A DNA stretch of 26,114 nt from Collinsella sp. (GTDB lineage Bacteria; Actinomycetota; Coriobacteriia; Coriobacteriales; Coriobacteriaceae): contig JAIIWC010000022.1 of the NCBI GenBank assembly GCA_022745215.1, positions 1 through 26,114 on the forward strand, given 5' to 3'. Shown here piece by piece: positions 8,118-15,394 of the stretch. The first letter of the stretch is position 1. Each line of letters begins with the position of its first letter. A program made the position numbers and the translations under genes. The notes below the pieces were generated by a model. That model searched no databases. It saw only the letters and a program-made list of their open reading frames with translations, and was not told the DNA's origin.

Positions 8118-10943
8118 TTATGCCTCACCTCCTTTAGAGTGCTTGCCAAGCGAGGTGGTGTCCCCGTCGTTTCCGTTTACGTTGTCAGCGCCGTCGGCAT
8201 CTTGAGCCTTACGATGCGCACCGATATGCGACAGACGGCTCGTAGGCTGTTCGCCTCCCTTGGCGCCACGCTCGCTGGCGTTGAGACCAAACATGCGACG
8301 GGCGGCAGGGATGGCAGCCGTGTGCTCGCGCATCTCGCGGCGAAGGTCCTCGTCCGAAAGCGCCGAGATACGCATCTGGGTATTGAGGCTCGCACGGATG
8401 TATTCGATGTTGATGAGCCAGCCGCAGATGGCGATAACCGAAATGATCCAGATAACGAGCAGGATGATCTTGCCGTTATTGTCGATATCGAGCACCGTCG
8501 AAAGCACAAAGAGCAGAACCTGCACGCCTACCACGGCGGCAAAACCGCCCTTGATGTAGTACGGGTAGCGATGCTCAAACGCCACGGCATGATCGAGCAG
8601 CTCGCGACGGTACGAATCCGAATCGAGCATGACGCGCATGGCCGTGCGCAGCGAATAGCGCTGGCGCGGCAGGTCGTTGGACTCGCAGATCATGAGGCCC
8701 GTCGTGGAAAGCTGCTTGTCAAAGAGCAGGTTGAGGTTGAGCAGCAGCGGACGCAGCTGCAAGCCAATAAAGAGTGCGATGGCAAGGAACACGCCCAGGA
8801 TGCACAGGTTGAACAGGTAGTTGAACGAATACATGCCACCGACGGTCTCGCGCAGCAGGTTGATGCCATAGGTGAAGGGCAGCAGCGGATGCAGCCATTG
8901 GAAGAAGCCGGGCATCATCTCGATGGGATACATGCCCGACGAGCCGGGGATCTGCACAATGACGAGGATGACGCCAATGGCTTTACCGATATGCTTAAAC
9001 GTGGTGGACAGCGCATAGATGATGTTGACGTAGGTGAACGAAATAGCGATGCCGCCCAGTACAAAGAGCAGCGGATTGACGCACTGAACGCCAATGACCA
9101 GGTCGCCCACCGTAACGATAATGGCCTGGAACGCGCCCAGGATCACCAGCAGCAGCCAGCGGCCAAAGTAGCCCTGACGCGCCGTAAAGCTACCGATGCC
9201 CTCGCGGTCGACCTCGAGTTTATAGATAGCGATGAGCACATAGCCGCCTACCCACAGCGCCAGATTGGTGTAGAAGGGCGCGATGCCCGAGCCAAAGCTC
9301 TTGACCGGATAGATTGACTTGGACGTCAGTTCAACCGGAGATGCCATGAAATCTGCCACGTCATTGACGTCGACGTCCATGAGGTCGGCTAACTCGCCCA
9401 TAGACTCAGAGGTCTGCAGCGCCGCAATGTCATTGGCGGCGGTCGCGAGCTTGTCCTGAACCTTGGCAAGGGAGGCGTCGGTTTGGGACAGCGTGGTCTT
9501 TGCCTGCTTGAGCGTGGCATCGAGCTGCGCCAGCGTGCCGCGCGCGCTCGCTATCGTGGGGGTCATACCCGACACAATGCCGGTCAAATCGCCCGAAACG
9601 GCGGCAAAGGAGTCAAGCGCGCTCGAAGCCTTCGGAAGTGCGTTCTGACCCAGATCGGTCTGAGCCTGACCGAGGTTAGCCGTACCGGTCTGAATTGCCG
9701 CGTTGAGTGCGTTGCTCGCGTTCGAGATTGCCGTAGCGTCATTCGCCATGGCGCTCGACTGCGCAGACAGACCGTCCTTGATGCTCTGAAGCTTTTCATT
9801 CTGCTCGCGGAGCAAATCGATGATCGATACAATGCGCGCGTCAATTTCCTTGGAACCTGTCGACGTGTCATTGACGAGAATTTCCAAGTGCCCGATAACG
9901 GCCTTATTGTGGTCGATCGTCGCTTGGAGAGACTCAAGCGAGTTGTCGATACGGGTAGTCGTAGATGTGACCGTGCCCGTCAGCTTGCCAATCGCAGCGT
10001 TCGCGGAGGCTGACGTCTTGGTGAGCGCAAGGCTGCCTTCCGAGAGCGCCTTGGAGAGCGAGGCGACAGAGTTGCCCGCCGTGGCGCGAGCCTCGCCCAG
10101 CAGGTCATTGCCCTGGGAGATCGCCTGCGTCAGCGACGGCGCCTGACCCTGCAGACCGGCAAGTGCCGCATCTGCCGAGGCAATGGAACCACTCGTCTTA
10201 TCGATGGCGGCATTCATGTCGCCAATCGAATCACGCACTTCGCCCAACGTATCGGAAGCCTCTGATACCGAACCGGCCAACGAATCCTGAGTCTGGGTTG
10301 CCTTGTCCTTTAAATCGACTCCGGCATCCTTGGCAATACTGGCAACGGTCTCGCCCACCGTGGAGACAAATTCCGAGTTGATCTGCTCCTCGATGGTGTT
10401 TGCACCGGTGTCGGTAACCTTGGGCGCAATAGCGCTCTTCTTCTCATTGACGTAGTACGTAAGCTTGGGCTGATGGTAGTTGCCGTCGAGCATCGAAACC
10501 AGGTTATCCGAGAAGTTCTTGGGGACTACGATGGCCGCATAGTACTCACCGCTCTCGACGCCCTCTTTGGCATCGGCCGCAGAATCGACGAAGGTCCAGC
10601 CCAGCTGATCGTTCTCCTTGAGCTGATCGACGACCTGATCGCCCGCGTTGAGCTCGCCCACCAGGTCGTTTTGGGTGCCCCGATCGTTGTTGGCGATGGC
10701 AATCTTGATGCCCTGGGTGTTTCCGTACGGATCCCAGTTTGCCACGATGTTGTACCAGGCATATAGCGAGGGAATGACACACACGCCCAGGGTAACCACC
10801 AAGGCAACGGGGTTCATAAGCAATCGCTTAATGTCGCGCTTAAAGATCGCAAAGGAGACCTTTGCGTTGGATAGTTTGCTGCCGAGACTCACGCTTGGAC
10901 CATCCATCCTGTCGTTGAATCGAATCGTACTATCGACAACCAT
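8118..10943 (-). CDS. YhgE/Pip family membrane protein with extended C-terminus
   Basis: First gene of the pip pair, about 941 residues from the ATG at 10943. The layout matches its neighbour: N-terminal helix (about 44-66), WDPYGNT, a long coiled-coil extracytoplasmic domain, and a C-terminal multi-helix block with PIEMMPGFFQWLHPLLPFTYGIN. It differs by an additional C-terminal part of about 220 residues. This contains two more membrane helices (near AAVVGVQVLLFVLSTVL and IILLVIWIISVIAICGW) and a hydrophilic tail rich in Gly, Asp, Asn and Lys, presumably cytoplasmic. No start has a convincing ribosome binding site: ATG 10943, ATG 10907 and a TTG at 10976 are all possible. The mRNA may have a short or unusual leader. 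Tandem unequal Pip paralogues suggest a hetero-oligomer, which is inference. Confidence 0.85.
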   Translation of the reverse strand: MVVDSTIRFNDRMDGPSVSLGSKLSNAKVSFAIFKRDIKRLLMNPVALVVTLGVCVIPSLYAWYNIVANWDPYGNTQGIKIAIANNDRGTQNDLVGELNAGDQVVDQLKENDQLGWTFVDSAADAKEGVESGEYYAAIVVPKNFSDNLVSMLDGNYHQPKLTYYVNEKKSAIAPKVTDTGANTIEEQINSEFVSTVGETVASIAKDAGVDLKDKATQTQDSLAGSVSEASDTLGEVRDSIGDMNAAIDKTSGSIASADAALAGLQGQAPSLTQAISQGNDLLGEARATAGNSVASLSKALSEGSLALTKTSASANAAIGKLTGTVTSTTTRIDNSLESLQATIDHNKAVIGHLEILVNDTSTGSKEIDARIVSIIDLLREQNEKLQSIKDGLSAQSSAMANDATAISNASNALNAAIQTGTANLGQAQTDLGQNALPKASSALDSFAAVSGDLTGIVSGMTPTIASARGTLAQLDATLKQAKTTLSQTDASLAKVQDKLATAANDIAALQTSESMGELADLMDVDVNDVADFMASPVELTSKSIYPVKSFGSGIAPFYTNLALWVGGYVLIAIYKLEVDREGIGSFTARQGYFGRWLLLVILGAFQAIIVTVGDLVIGVQCVNPLLFVLGGIAISFTYVNIIYALSTTFKHIGKAIGVILVIVQIPGSSGMYPIEMMPGFFQWLHPLLPFTYGINLLRETVGGMYSFNYLFNLCILGVFLAIALFIGLQLRPLLLNLNLLFDKQLSTTGLMICESNDLPRQRYSLRTAMRVMLDSDSYRRELLDHAVAFEHRYPYYIKGGFAAVVGVQVLLFVLSTVLDIDNNGKIILLVIWIISVIAICGWLINIEYIRASLNTQMRISALSDEDLRREMREHTAAIPAARRMFGLNASERGAKGGEQPTSRLSHIGAHRKAQDADGADNVNGNDGDTTSLGKHSKGGEA

Positions 10944-10999
10944 TGTACGTAGGCGCTTTAGTGCCTCGCGGCACAATGGTGCTGAGTTTTGCGGATAGC

Positions 11000-11035
11000 A
11001 ATATACTACGAAGATAAGTTAACGTACAGTTGTAC
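11000..11035 (-). promoter_or_regulatory. Promoter and dyad operator of the pip pair
   Basis: On the minus strand a -10-like TATATT lies at 11005-11000. A dyad GTACA-GT-TGTAC (11024-11035) covers the expected -35 position, and the same stretch can be read as a direct repeat CTGTAC-AA-CTGTAC. Overlap of a symmetric site with the -35 region is typical of repressor operators (TetR, MarR or similar). No such regulator is encoded nearby, so the assignment is inferred from position and symmetry only. Confidence 0.45.
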
Positions 11036-11082
11036 AGTATCTTTAATTTCAGCAGGTCACAAAACCACAACCCGCACAAATA

Positions 11083-11111
11083 AATGATCCCTTGGGGACG
11101 GAGGGATCATT
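11083..11111 (-). terminator. Second hairpin downstream of htpG
   Basis: Perfect 10-bp arms AATGATCCCT and AGGGATCATT with a 9-nt loop. On the minus strand the stem is followed by TATTTGTG. It sits beyond the larger inverted repeat at 11122-11187 and could be a back-up terminator or a dispersed repeat. Confidence 0.5.
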
Positions 11112-11121
11112 CAAAAGGAAA

Positions 11122-11187
11122 CGAGAGTGGAAAATCTCCCACTTCAAGCCCGCATTCGAGCCAAAAGTGGGAGATTATCCACTCTCG
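11122..11187 (-). terminator. Long inverted repeat, probable htpG terminator
   Basis: Two 23-nt arms with a single mismatch (11122-11144 and 11165-11187; key ends CGAGAGTGG and CCACTCTCG, inner part TCTCCCACTT/AAGTGGGAGA) enclose a 20-nt loop. On the minus strand it is followed by TTTCCTTTT, giving a terminator layout. It starts about 33 nt after the htpG stop codon. Confidence 0.7.
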
Positions 11188-11219
11188 TTCTAATCTAGTT
11201 ACGGTGCCGTATCCCCGAA

Positions 11220-13244
11220 CTACATCAAGTTGCAAACAGCCGCCGCGAAGGCCACGGGGTCCTCGGGGAGGATGCCCTCGACCAGCAGGGCCTGATCGTA
11301 GAGCAAGCCTGAGTACTGCTTGATCTTGTCAGTGTCGCCCGCCTTCTGAGCAGCGACGAGCTTGGCAAAGACCGGGTGCCTGGCGTTGAGCTCGAGCACG
11401 CGCTGGCTCTTGGGCATGCCGTCGGGCGCGCCCTCGGGTCCCTTCTGGAGCACCTTCTCCATCTCAAGCGAAAGCGGGCCCTCGGTGGTGATGCAAGCGG
11501 GGGCATCGGTCAGGCGCGCGGAGACGGCAACTTTCTCGACCTTGTCACCGAGCGCCTCCTTCATAGCGCTAAAGAGGTCCTCGTTCTCCTTGGTGGCGTC
11601 CTCGGCCTCCTTCTTCTCGTCATCGGTCGCCAAGTCAAGATCGCCGGTCGCGACGTTCTTAAGCTCCAGGTGACGATCCTCGACCTCAGGCTCGGCGCCA
11701 TCGGCAACTGCCTTCTCGGCAGCCTCGCGAGCAGCGTCATCCTCGTAGACCTTGGGCATATCGGCAGCCACGTACTCACGCATGGCCTGGAAGGTGAACT
11801 CATCCACGTCCTGCGTCAGCAGCAGTACATCGTAGCCGCGGTCGAGCACGCCCTTCACGACGGGCATCTTGGTCAGACGCTCGCGCGAATCGCCGGCGGC
11901 ATAGTAGATTGCCTTCTGGCCCTCGGGCATGCTCTTGGCATACTCGGCAAGGGTGATCATCTTCTGCTCCTTGGCAGACCAGAACAGCAGCAGGTCGGCA
12001 AGCTCGTCGGCCTTCATGCCGTAGCTCGAGTAGATGCCGTACTTAAGACCGCGACCAAAGTTCTCAAAGAACTTCTCGTAGGCCTCGCGGTCGTTGTCGC
12101 GCATGTCCTCGAGATCGGCGGTGATCTTCTTCTCGACACGCTTGGCAATGGCCTTGAGCTGACGATTCTGCTGCAGCGTCTCACGCGAAATATTGAGCGT
12201 CACGTCGGCAGAGTCCACGACACCGCGCACAAAGTTGTAGTAGTCGGGCAGCAGGTCGTCGCACTTCTCCATAATCAGCACGTTGGAGCTGTAGAGCGCC
12301 AGGCCCTTCTCGTAGTCCTTGCTGTACAGATCGAACGGGGCGCGACCCGGCACAAACAGCAGTGCATCGTACTCAAGCGTACCCTCGGCATGGAAACTGA
12401 TAGTGCGCGCGGGATCGTCAAAGTCGTGGAACGTGGACTTGTAGAACTCGTTGTAATCCTTCTGCTCGACGTCGGAGCTGCGCTTTTTCCAGATCGGCGT
12501 CATGGAGTTGATGGTCTCGAGCTCCTGGTAGTCCTCGTACTCGGGCTTGTAGTCGTCGCCGGCGTCCTCGGGCTTGGGTTTCTGGCGGCTCTTGCTCACC
12601 ATCATCTGAATCGGGTAGCGCACATAGTTGCTGTACTGCTGAATCAGGCCCTTGAGGCCCCACTCGGTCAGGAAGCGATCGTAGGTCTCGGCCTCGCCGT
12701 CGGCGTCGAGCTTCTCGTTCTCGCGCAGCGTGAGGATGACATCGGTACCGTGCTCAGCACGCTCGCCATCCTCGATGGTGTAGCCCTCAAGACCGTCGGA
12801 CTCCCAAACGTGGGCGATATCCTCGCCATAAGCGCGGCTGACGACCTTCACGTGGCTGGCGACCATAAAGGCGGAGTAGAAACCCACGCCAAACTGACCG
12901 ATGATGTCGACATCGGAGCCCTGCTGCTCGGCGTTCTCGGTCTTAAACTCCTCGGAGCCGGAATGGGCGATGGTGCCCAGATTGCGCTCGAGCTCCTCGG
13001 CGGTCATGCCGATACCGTTATCCGAAATCGTGATGGTACGGGCGTCCTTATCAAAGGAAACACGGATGGCCAAGTCGCTCTGGTCGAGCTTGACACTCGG
13101 ATCCTGCAGGCTCTTAAAGTTGAGCTTGTCGACGGCGTCGCTCGCGTTGGAGATAAGCTCGCGCAGGAAGATTTCCTTATTGGTGTAGATGGAGTTGATC
13201 ATGAGGTCGAGCAGTTTTTTGCTCTCGGTCTTAAATTGACGCAT
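11220..13244 (-). CDS. htpG: Molecular chaperone HtpG (Hsp90)
   Basis: Cytosolic ATP-dependent Hsp90-family chaperone that helps refold or stabilise client proteins under stress. The 674-residue length is within the family's usual range. The N-terminal GHKL ATPase domain shows ELISNASDA (residues about 29-37, catalytic Glu and Mg-binding Asn), DNGIGM (75-80) and GQFGVGFYS (116-124). Then follow the middle domain (NFVRGVVDSADVTLNISRETLQQNR) and the C-terminal dimerisation domain, with a short acidic stretch near residues 540-560. The ATG at 13244 has AAAGGA about 7 nt upstream. The leader has unusual secondary structure, given separately. No CIRCE or HAIR heat-shock operator is visible upstream. 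The gene is followed by a long inverted repeat. Confidence 0.97.
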   Translation of the reverse strand: MRQFKTESKKLLDLMINSIYTNKEIFLRELISNASDAVDKLNFKSLQDPSVKLDQSDLAIRVSFDKDARTITISDNGIGMTAEELERNLGTIAHSGSEEFKTENAEQQGSDVDIIGQFGVGFYSAFMVASHVKVVSRAYGEDIAHVWESDGLEGYTIEDGERAEHGTDVILTLRENEKLDADGEAETYDRFLTEWGLKGLIQQYSNYVRYPIQMMVSKSRQKPKPEDAGDDYKPEYEDYQELETINSMTPIWKKRSSDVEQKDYNEFYKSTFHDFDDPARTISFHAEGTLEYDALLFVPGRAPFDLYSKDYEKGLALYSSNVLIMEKCDDLLPDYYNFVRGVVDSADVTLNISRETLQQNRQLKAIAKRVEKKITADLEDMRDNDREAYEKFFENFGRGLKYGIYSSYGMKADELADLLLFWSAKEQKMITLAEYAKSMPEGQKAIYYAAGDSRERLTKMPVVKGVLDRGYDVLLLTQDVDEFTFQAMREYVAADMPKVYEDDAAREAAEKAVADGAEPEVEDRHLELKNVATGDLDLATDDEKKEAEDATKENEDLFSAMKEALGDKVEKVAVSARLTDAPACITTEGPLSLEMEKVLQKGPEGAPDGMPKSQRVLELNARHPVFAKLVAAQKAGDTDKIKQYSGLLYDQALLVEGILPEDPVAFAAAVCNLM

Positions 13245-13252
13245 GTGCAGTC

Positions 13253-13279
13253 CTTTCGCGCTACCCCTGCCCGCAAAAA
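13253..13279 (-). promoter_or_regulatory. htpG: Possible RNA thermometer stem at the htpG ribosome binding site
   Basis: In the htpG mRNA leader the segment UUUUUGCG (13279-13272) can pair with CGCGAAAG (13260-13253). This forms 8 consecutive pairs, two of them G-U, with an 11-nt loop. The pairing covers part of the Shine-Dalgarno AAAGGA. A weak U-rich helix over the ribosome binding site resembles the layout of FourU thermometers. The complementarity is seen directly. Thermosensing is an inference. Confidence 0.35.
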
Positions 13280-13299
13280 CGGCCCGGTTGCCCGAGCCG
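13275..13299 (-). terminator. htpG: Terminator-like hairpin in the htpG leader
   Basis: Minus strand: CGGCTCGG (13299-13292), GNRA-type loop GCAA, CCGGGCCG (13287-13280, one wobble), then TTTTT (13279-13275). It has the layout of an intrinsic terminator but ends only about 30 nt before the htpG start codon. No promoter fits between it and htpG, so it is either a leader attenuator or the 3' end of transcripts arriving from the GNAT gene. The T-run is also one strand of the possible thermometer stem. Confidence 0.6.
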
Positions 13300-13326
13300 C
13301 ATCGCAGACCTGCTATGTTCAGACTT

Positions 13327-13334
13327 AGATTTTA
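13327..13334 (-). promoter_or_regulatory. htpG: Possible -10 region of htpG
   Basis: An AT-rich island on the minus strand contains TTATAAAA, giving a TATAAA hexamer roughly 85 nt upstream of the htpG start codon. No clear -35 is seen 16-18 nt further upstream, where the sequence is ATGTATATATG. If used, the transcript leader would include the hairpins at 13253-13299. Confidence 0.35.
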
Positions 13335-13408
13335 TAACCCATTAGCGCGCATATATACATACGGAATCGAAAAACTGTATGTCAGAGCGCTCCGATGCGC
13401 CAATTGCC

Positions 13409-13448
13409 AAGGAGTGTCCCCGACTGCCGGCAGAAAAGGAACGTCCCT
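13409..13448. repeat. REP-like element at the GNAT stop codon
   Basis: Two near-identical direct segments, AAGGAGTGTCCCC (13409-13421) and AAGGAACGTCCCT (13436-13448), flank a perfect palindrome CTGCCGGCAG (13424-13433). The right copy overlaps the stop codon of the GNAT gene (13447-13449). The structured, self-similar layout in an intergenic region is typical of dispersed repetitive palindromic elements. Copy number elsewhere in the genome cannot be seen from here. Confidence 0.45.
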
Positions 13449-13947
13449 ATCTGCCATCTACGCGCTTGGCCATCCAAACATGGGGCTGGCCCTCGTCTTC
13501 GTAGTCCACCGGGGCAATCTGCGTGTAGCCCGCCTTGGCATAGAGCGGCAGCACGTATTCCTGCGCATGCAGCTTAATGAGCTTGGCGCCGGCATCACGC
13601 GCGCACGTATCACTGACCTCGACAATCTTGCTCGCCAGACCGCGACGGCGCATGCTCGGCAGCACGGCCACGCGCCCCATAATGTAGGTCTCCCCCGCCG
13701 CGACGCCTTCGTCCAAGTCGCACGCCGGCGACACCGGAGCCTCTGCGTCAGCCGCGCGCTCAAGCTCTTCGGGAAACACGCGCGAGCAACCGGCAAGCTC
13801 ACCGTCTACATAGAGCGTCACATGGATGCAGTTCGGATCCTCGTCGATAGCGTCGAACTCATTCTCGTAGCCCTGCTCGTCCATAAAAACGACGCGGCGC
13901 ACCAACGCCGCGTCATCAAAGCATCCCGTCTTAAGTTGGATATCCAT
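13447..13947 (-). CDS. GNAT-family N-acetyltransferase
   Basis: Predicted acetyl-CoA-dependent acetyltransferase, 166 residues. The acetyl-CoA binding motif A is clear: YIMGRVAVLPSMRRRGLASK, where RRRGLA is the Q/R-x-x-G-x-G/A pyrophosphate loop. It is followed by a C-terminal strand-helix region with LHAQEYVLPLYAKAGY, in which the Tyr often acts as general acid. The overall pattern (early FMDEQGYENEFDAIDED, then HVTLYVDGELAGCSRVF) resembles the ElaA-like subgroup. Substrate is unknown. The ATG at 13947 has AAAGGG about 5 nt upstream. An in-frame ATG at 13965 is less well supported. The gene lies 39 nt after cpsB on the same strand and may be read from the cps transcript. Its stop codon overlaps a REP-like repeat. 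Confidence 0.88.
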   Translation of the reverse strand: MDIQLKTGCFDDAALVRRVVFMDEQGYENEFDAIDEDPNCIHVTLYVDGELAGCSRVFPEELERAADAEAPVSPACDLDEGVAAGETYIMGRVAVLPSMRRRGLASKIVEVSDTCARDAGAKLIKLHAQEYVLPLYAKAGYTQIAPVDYEDEGQPHVWMAKRVDGR

Positions 13948-13986
13948 GGCTGCCCTTTCATTCAATGCGAACGTTAGGGACAGATA

Positions 13987-14637
13987 TTAGCGAAAATGAG
14001 CTCCGCGCACGCTAAACTTCGCACGAGCCTTCGCCAAGCAGTCGTAATGACCCACGTTATGGGCATCGCTCGCGATGAAGCTGTACAGGTTCTGATCGAA
14101 CAGACGCTGTGCCGGCTTTTTCTCGCGACCAAAGCGACCGCCGGCAATAAAGTCCGCCGAAGCCTGCAGCTTGCAGCCCATATCGACCAGGCGCTCCGCC
14201 ACGCTTACATCCTTTTGAACCGCACGATAGCGCTCAGGATGAGCGATGATCACCTGGTAGCCACGGCACTGCAAATCGTAAATCGTGTTCTCGTACTCTC
14301 TAAACGCATACGCATCGGCATGCGTCGAAAGCTCGAGCAGGAACTCGTTGGTCCCATCGAAATGCAAGTGCTCCGCGGCATCGATACCAAGCTCAACGAG
14401 CTTTCGATGGTTGACCTCGAAGCCCATCTGGAGCGGAAAACCGTCAGCGTTATCACGCAGCAGCTCAAAGGCATCCCACATCTTGTCGTAATCAAAATAG
14501 GGATCACGGCAGTGAGGAGTGCAAACAATTCTGGTTACACCAGCCCGCTTGGCAGCCTCGAGCATCGCCAAGCTCTCATCAAGATCGGCGGCGCCGTCGT
14601 CTACACCCGGCAAGATATGGCAATGAATGTCACGCAT
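13987..14637 (-). CDS. cpsB: PHP-type protein tyrosine phosphatase CpsB/YwqE-like
   Basis: Metal-dependent phosphotyrosine phosphatase of the PHP superfamily that dephosphorylates the partner BY-kinase and so controls capsule or exopolysaccharide assembly. The product has 216 residues, somewhat short of the roughly 240-260 typical of the family. Metal-binding motifs are DIHCHILPGVDDG (3-15), CTPHCRDP (about 39-46), an Asn/Glu helix near GFEVNHRKL, IIAHPERY, and SDAHN near the C-terminus. The expected final helix after SDAHN is brief and ends with VRGAHFR. The ATG at 14637 has AAGG 9 nt upstream. It is third in the cpsC-cpsD-cpsB unit, 17 nt after cpsD. Confidence 0.9.
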   Translation of the reverse strand: MRDIHCHILPGVDDGAADLDESLAMLEAAKRAGVTRIVCTPHCRDPYFDYDKMWDAFELLRDNADGFPLQMGFEVNHRKLVELGIDAAEHLHFDGTNEFLLELSTHADAYAFREYENTIYDLQCRGYQVIIAHPERYRAVQKDVSVAERLVDMGCKLQASADFIAGGRFGREKKPAQRLFDQNLYSFIASDAHNVGHYDCLAKARAKFSVRGAHFR

Positions 14638-14654
14638 AGGTCGGCCTTAATCAA

Positions 14655-15392
14655 CTAAACGTTTGCTCGGTTGGTAAAGATGCCCTTTTTGGAAGCGCCC
14701 TGATCGCCGGAGCCCTTCTTAACCTTCTTACCGTCCTTGGTGTAGTAAGAATAGTAGTACTCGCTGGTCTCGGTCTCACAGTAATTCATGACGGTACCGA
14801 TGAGCTTGACCTTCTCGGACTTCTTAAGCTGGGCGATAGCGTTGAGCGCCTCTTCGCGCTTGGTAAAGTCCTCGCGCACCACGAACAGCGTGCCGTCGGT
14901 CAGGCTGGCAATCTCGGCAGCATCGATGAAGGTGCCGACCGGAGGAGCATCGAAGATGACGTACTGGAACTTGGCGGACAGTGCCTTTACCAGCTTGGCA
15001 AAGCGATGGGAGACGATGATGTCGGCAGGATTGGGAATGTGCGGCTCGGCATCGAGGAAGTAGAAGTTCTTCTGACCCGTCTCGACAATTGCCTGGTCAA
15101 TGGAGATCTGCTCGGAAAGGACCGCATAGAGTCCGCCGCGCGAACGAACGCCGAGCATATCGGAAAGGGACCTGCGGCGCATATCGGCCTCGACCAGGAG
15201 CACGGACTTGCCGCTCGTGGCGATTGCCTGAGCAAGGTTAATGGAAACCGTAGACTTGCCCTCGTTGGGAATCGAGGAGGTAACGGTGATGGTGCGAATG
15301 GGGTCATCCACGCTCGCAAAGCGGATGTTGGCCAGAAGGGTCTTGGCGGCATTCTGTACAACGAGCTTATCGGTGTTCTTTGCCTTAGCCAT
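14655..15392 (-). CDS. cpsD: Bacterial tyrosine kinase CpsD/YwqD-like
   Basis: Cytoplasmic BY-kinase, 245 residues, that works with a separate membrane activator (CpsC) in the Firmicute-type split arrangement. Motifs: Walker A SSIPNEGKST (39-48), Walker A' VLLVEADMRR (64-73), Walker B VIFDAPP (about 145-151). A C-terminal tyrosine cluster EYYYSYY (about 211-217) is the expected autophosphorylation site, followed by a Lys-rich tail. Its ATG lies 2 nt after the cpsC stop codon region, which argues for co-transcription and coupled translation. The kinase is probably counteracted by the PHP phosphatase encoded next. Confidence 0.94.
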   Translation of the reverse strand: MAKAKNTDKLVVQNAAKTLLANIRFASVDDPIRTITVTSSIPNEGKSTVSINLAQAIATSGKSVLLVEADMRRRSLSDMLGVRSRGGLYAVLSEQISIDQAIVETGQKNFYFLDAEPHIPNPADIIVSHRFAKLVKALSAKFQYVIFDAPPVGTFIDAAEIASLTDGTLFVVREDFTKREEALNAIAQLKKSEKVKLIGTVMNYCETETSEYYYSYYTKDGKKVKKGSGDQGASKKGIFTNRANV

Positions 15393-15394
15393 GC

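Noticed and set aside
5928..10976. Phage receptor or type VII secretion locus based on the Pip name
   Set aside because: The name comes from one Lactococcus protein. No ESX ATPase, WXG100 protein or toxin gene is nearby, so neither role can be claimed.
11376..13328. 650-codon plus-strand frame opposite htpG
   Set aside because: Its length follows from codon bias in htpG. The translation (repeats of LVVVL, GHD and similar) has no family features, and htpG on the other strand is unambiguous.
13245..13400. CIRCE or HAIR heat-shock operator upstream of htpG
   Set aside because: I looked for TTAGCACTC-N9-GAGTGCTAA and for the HspR inverted repeat and found neither. Only a short TTAGCGCGC-like stretch is present, without a second arm.
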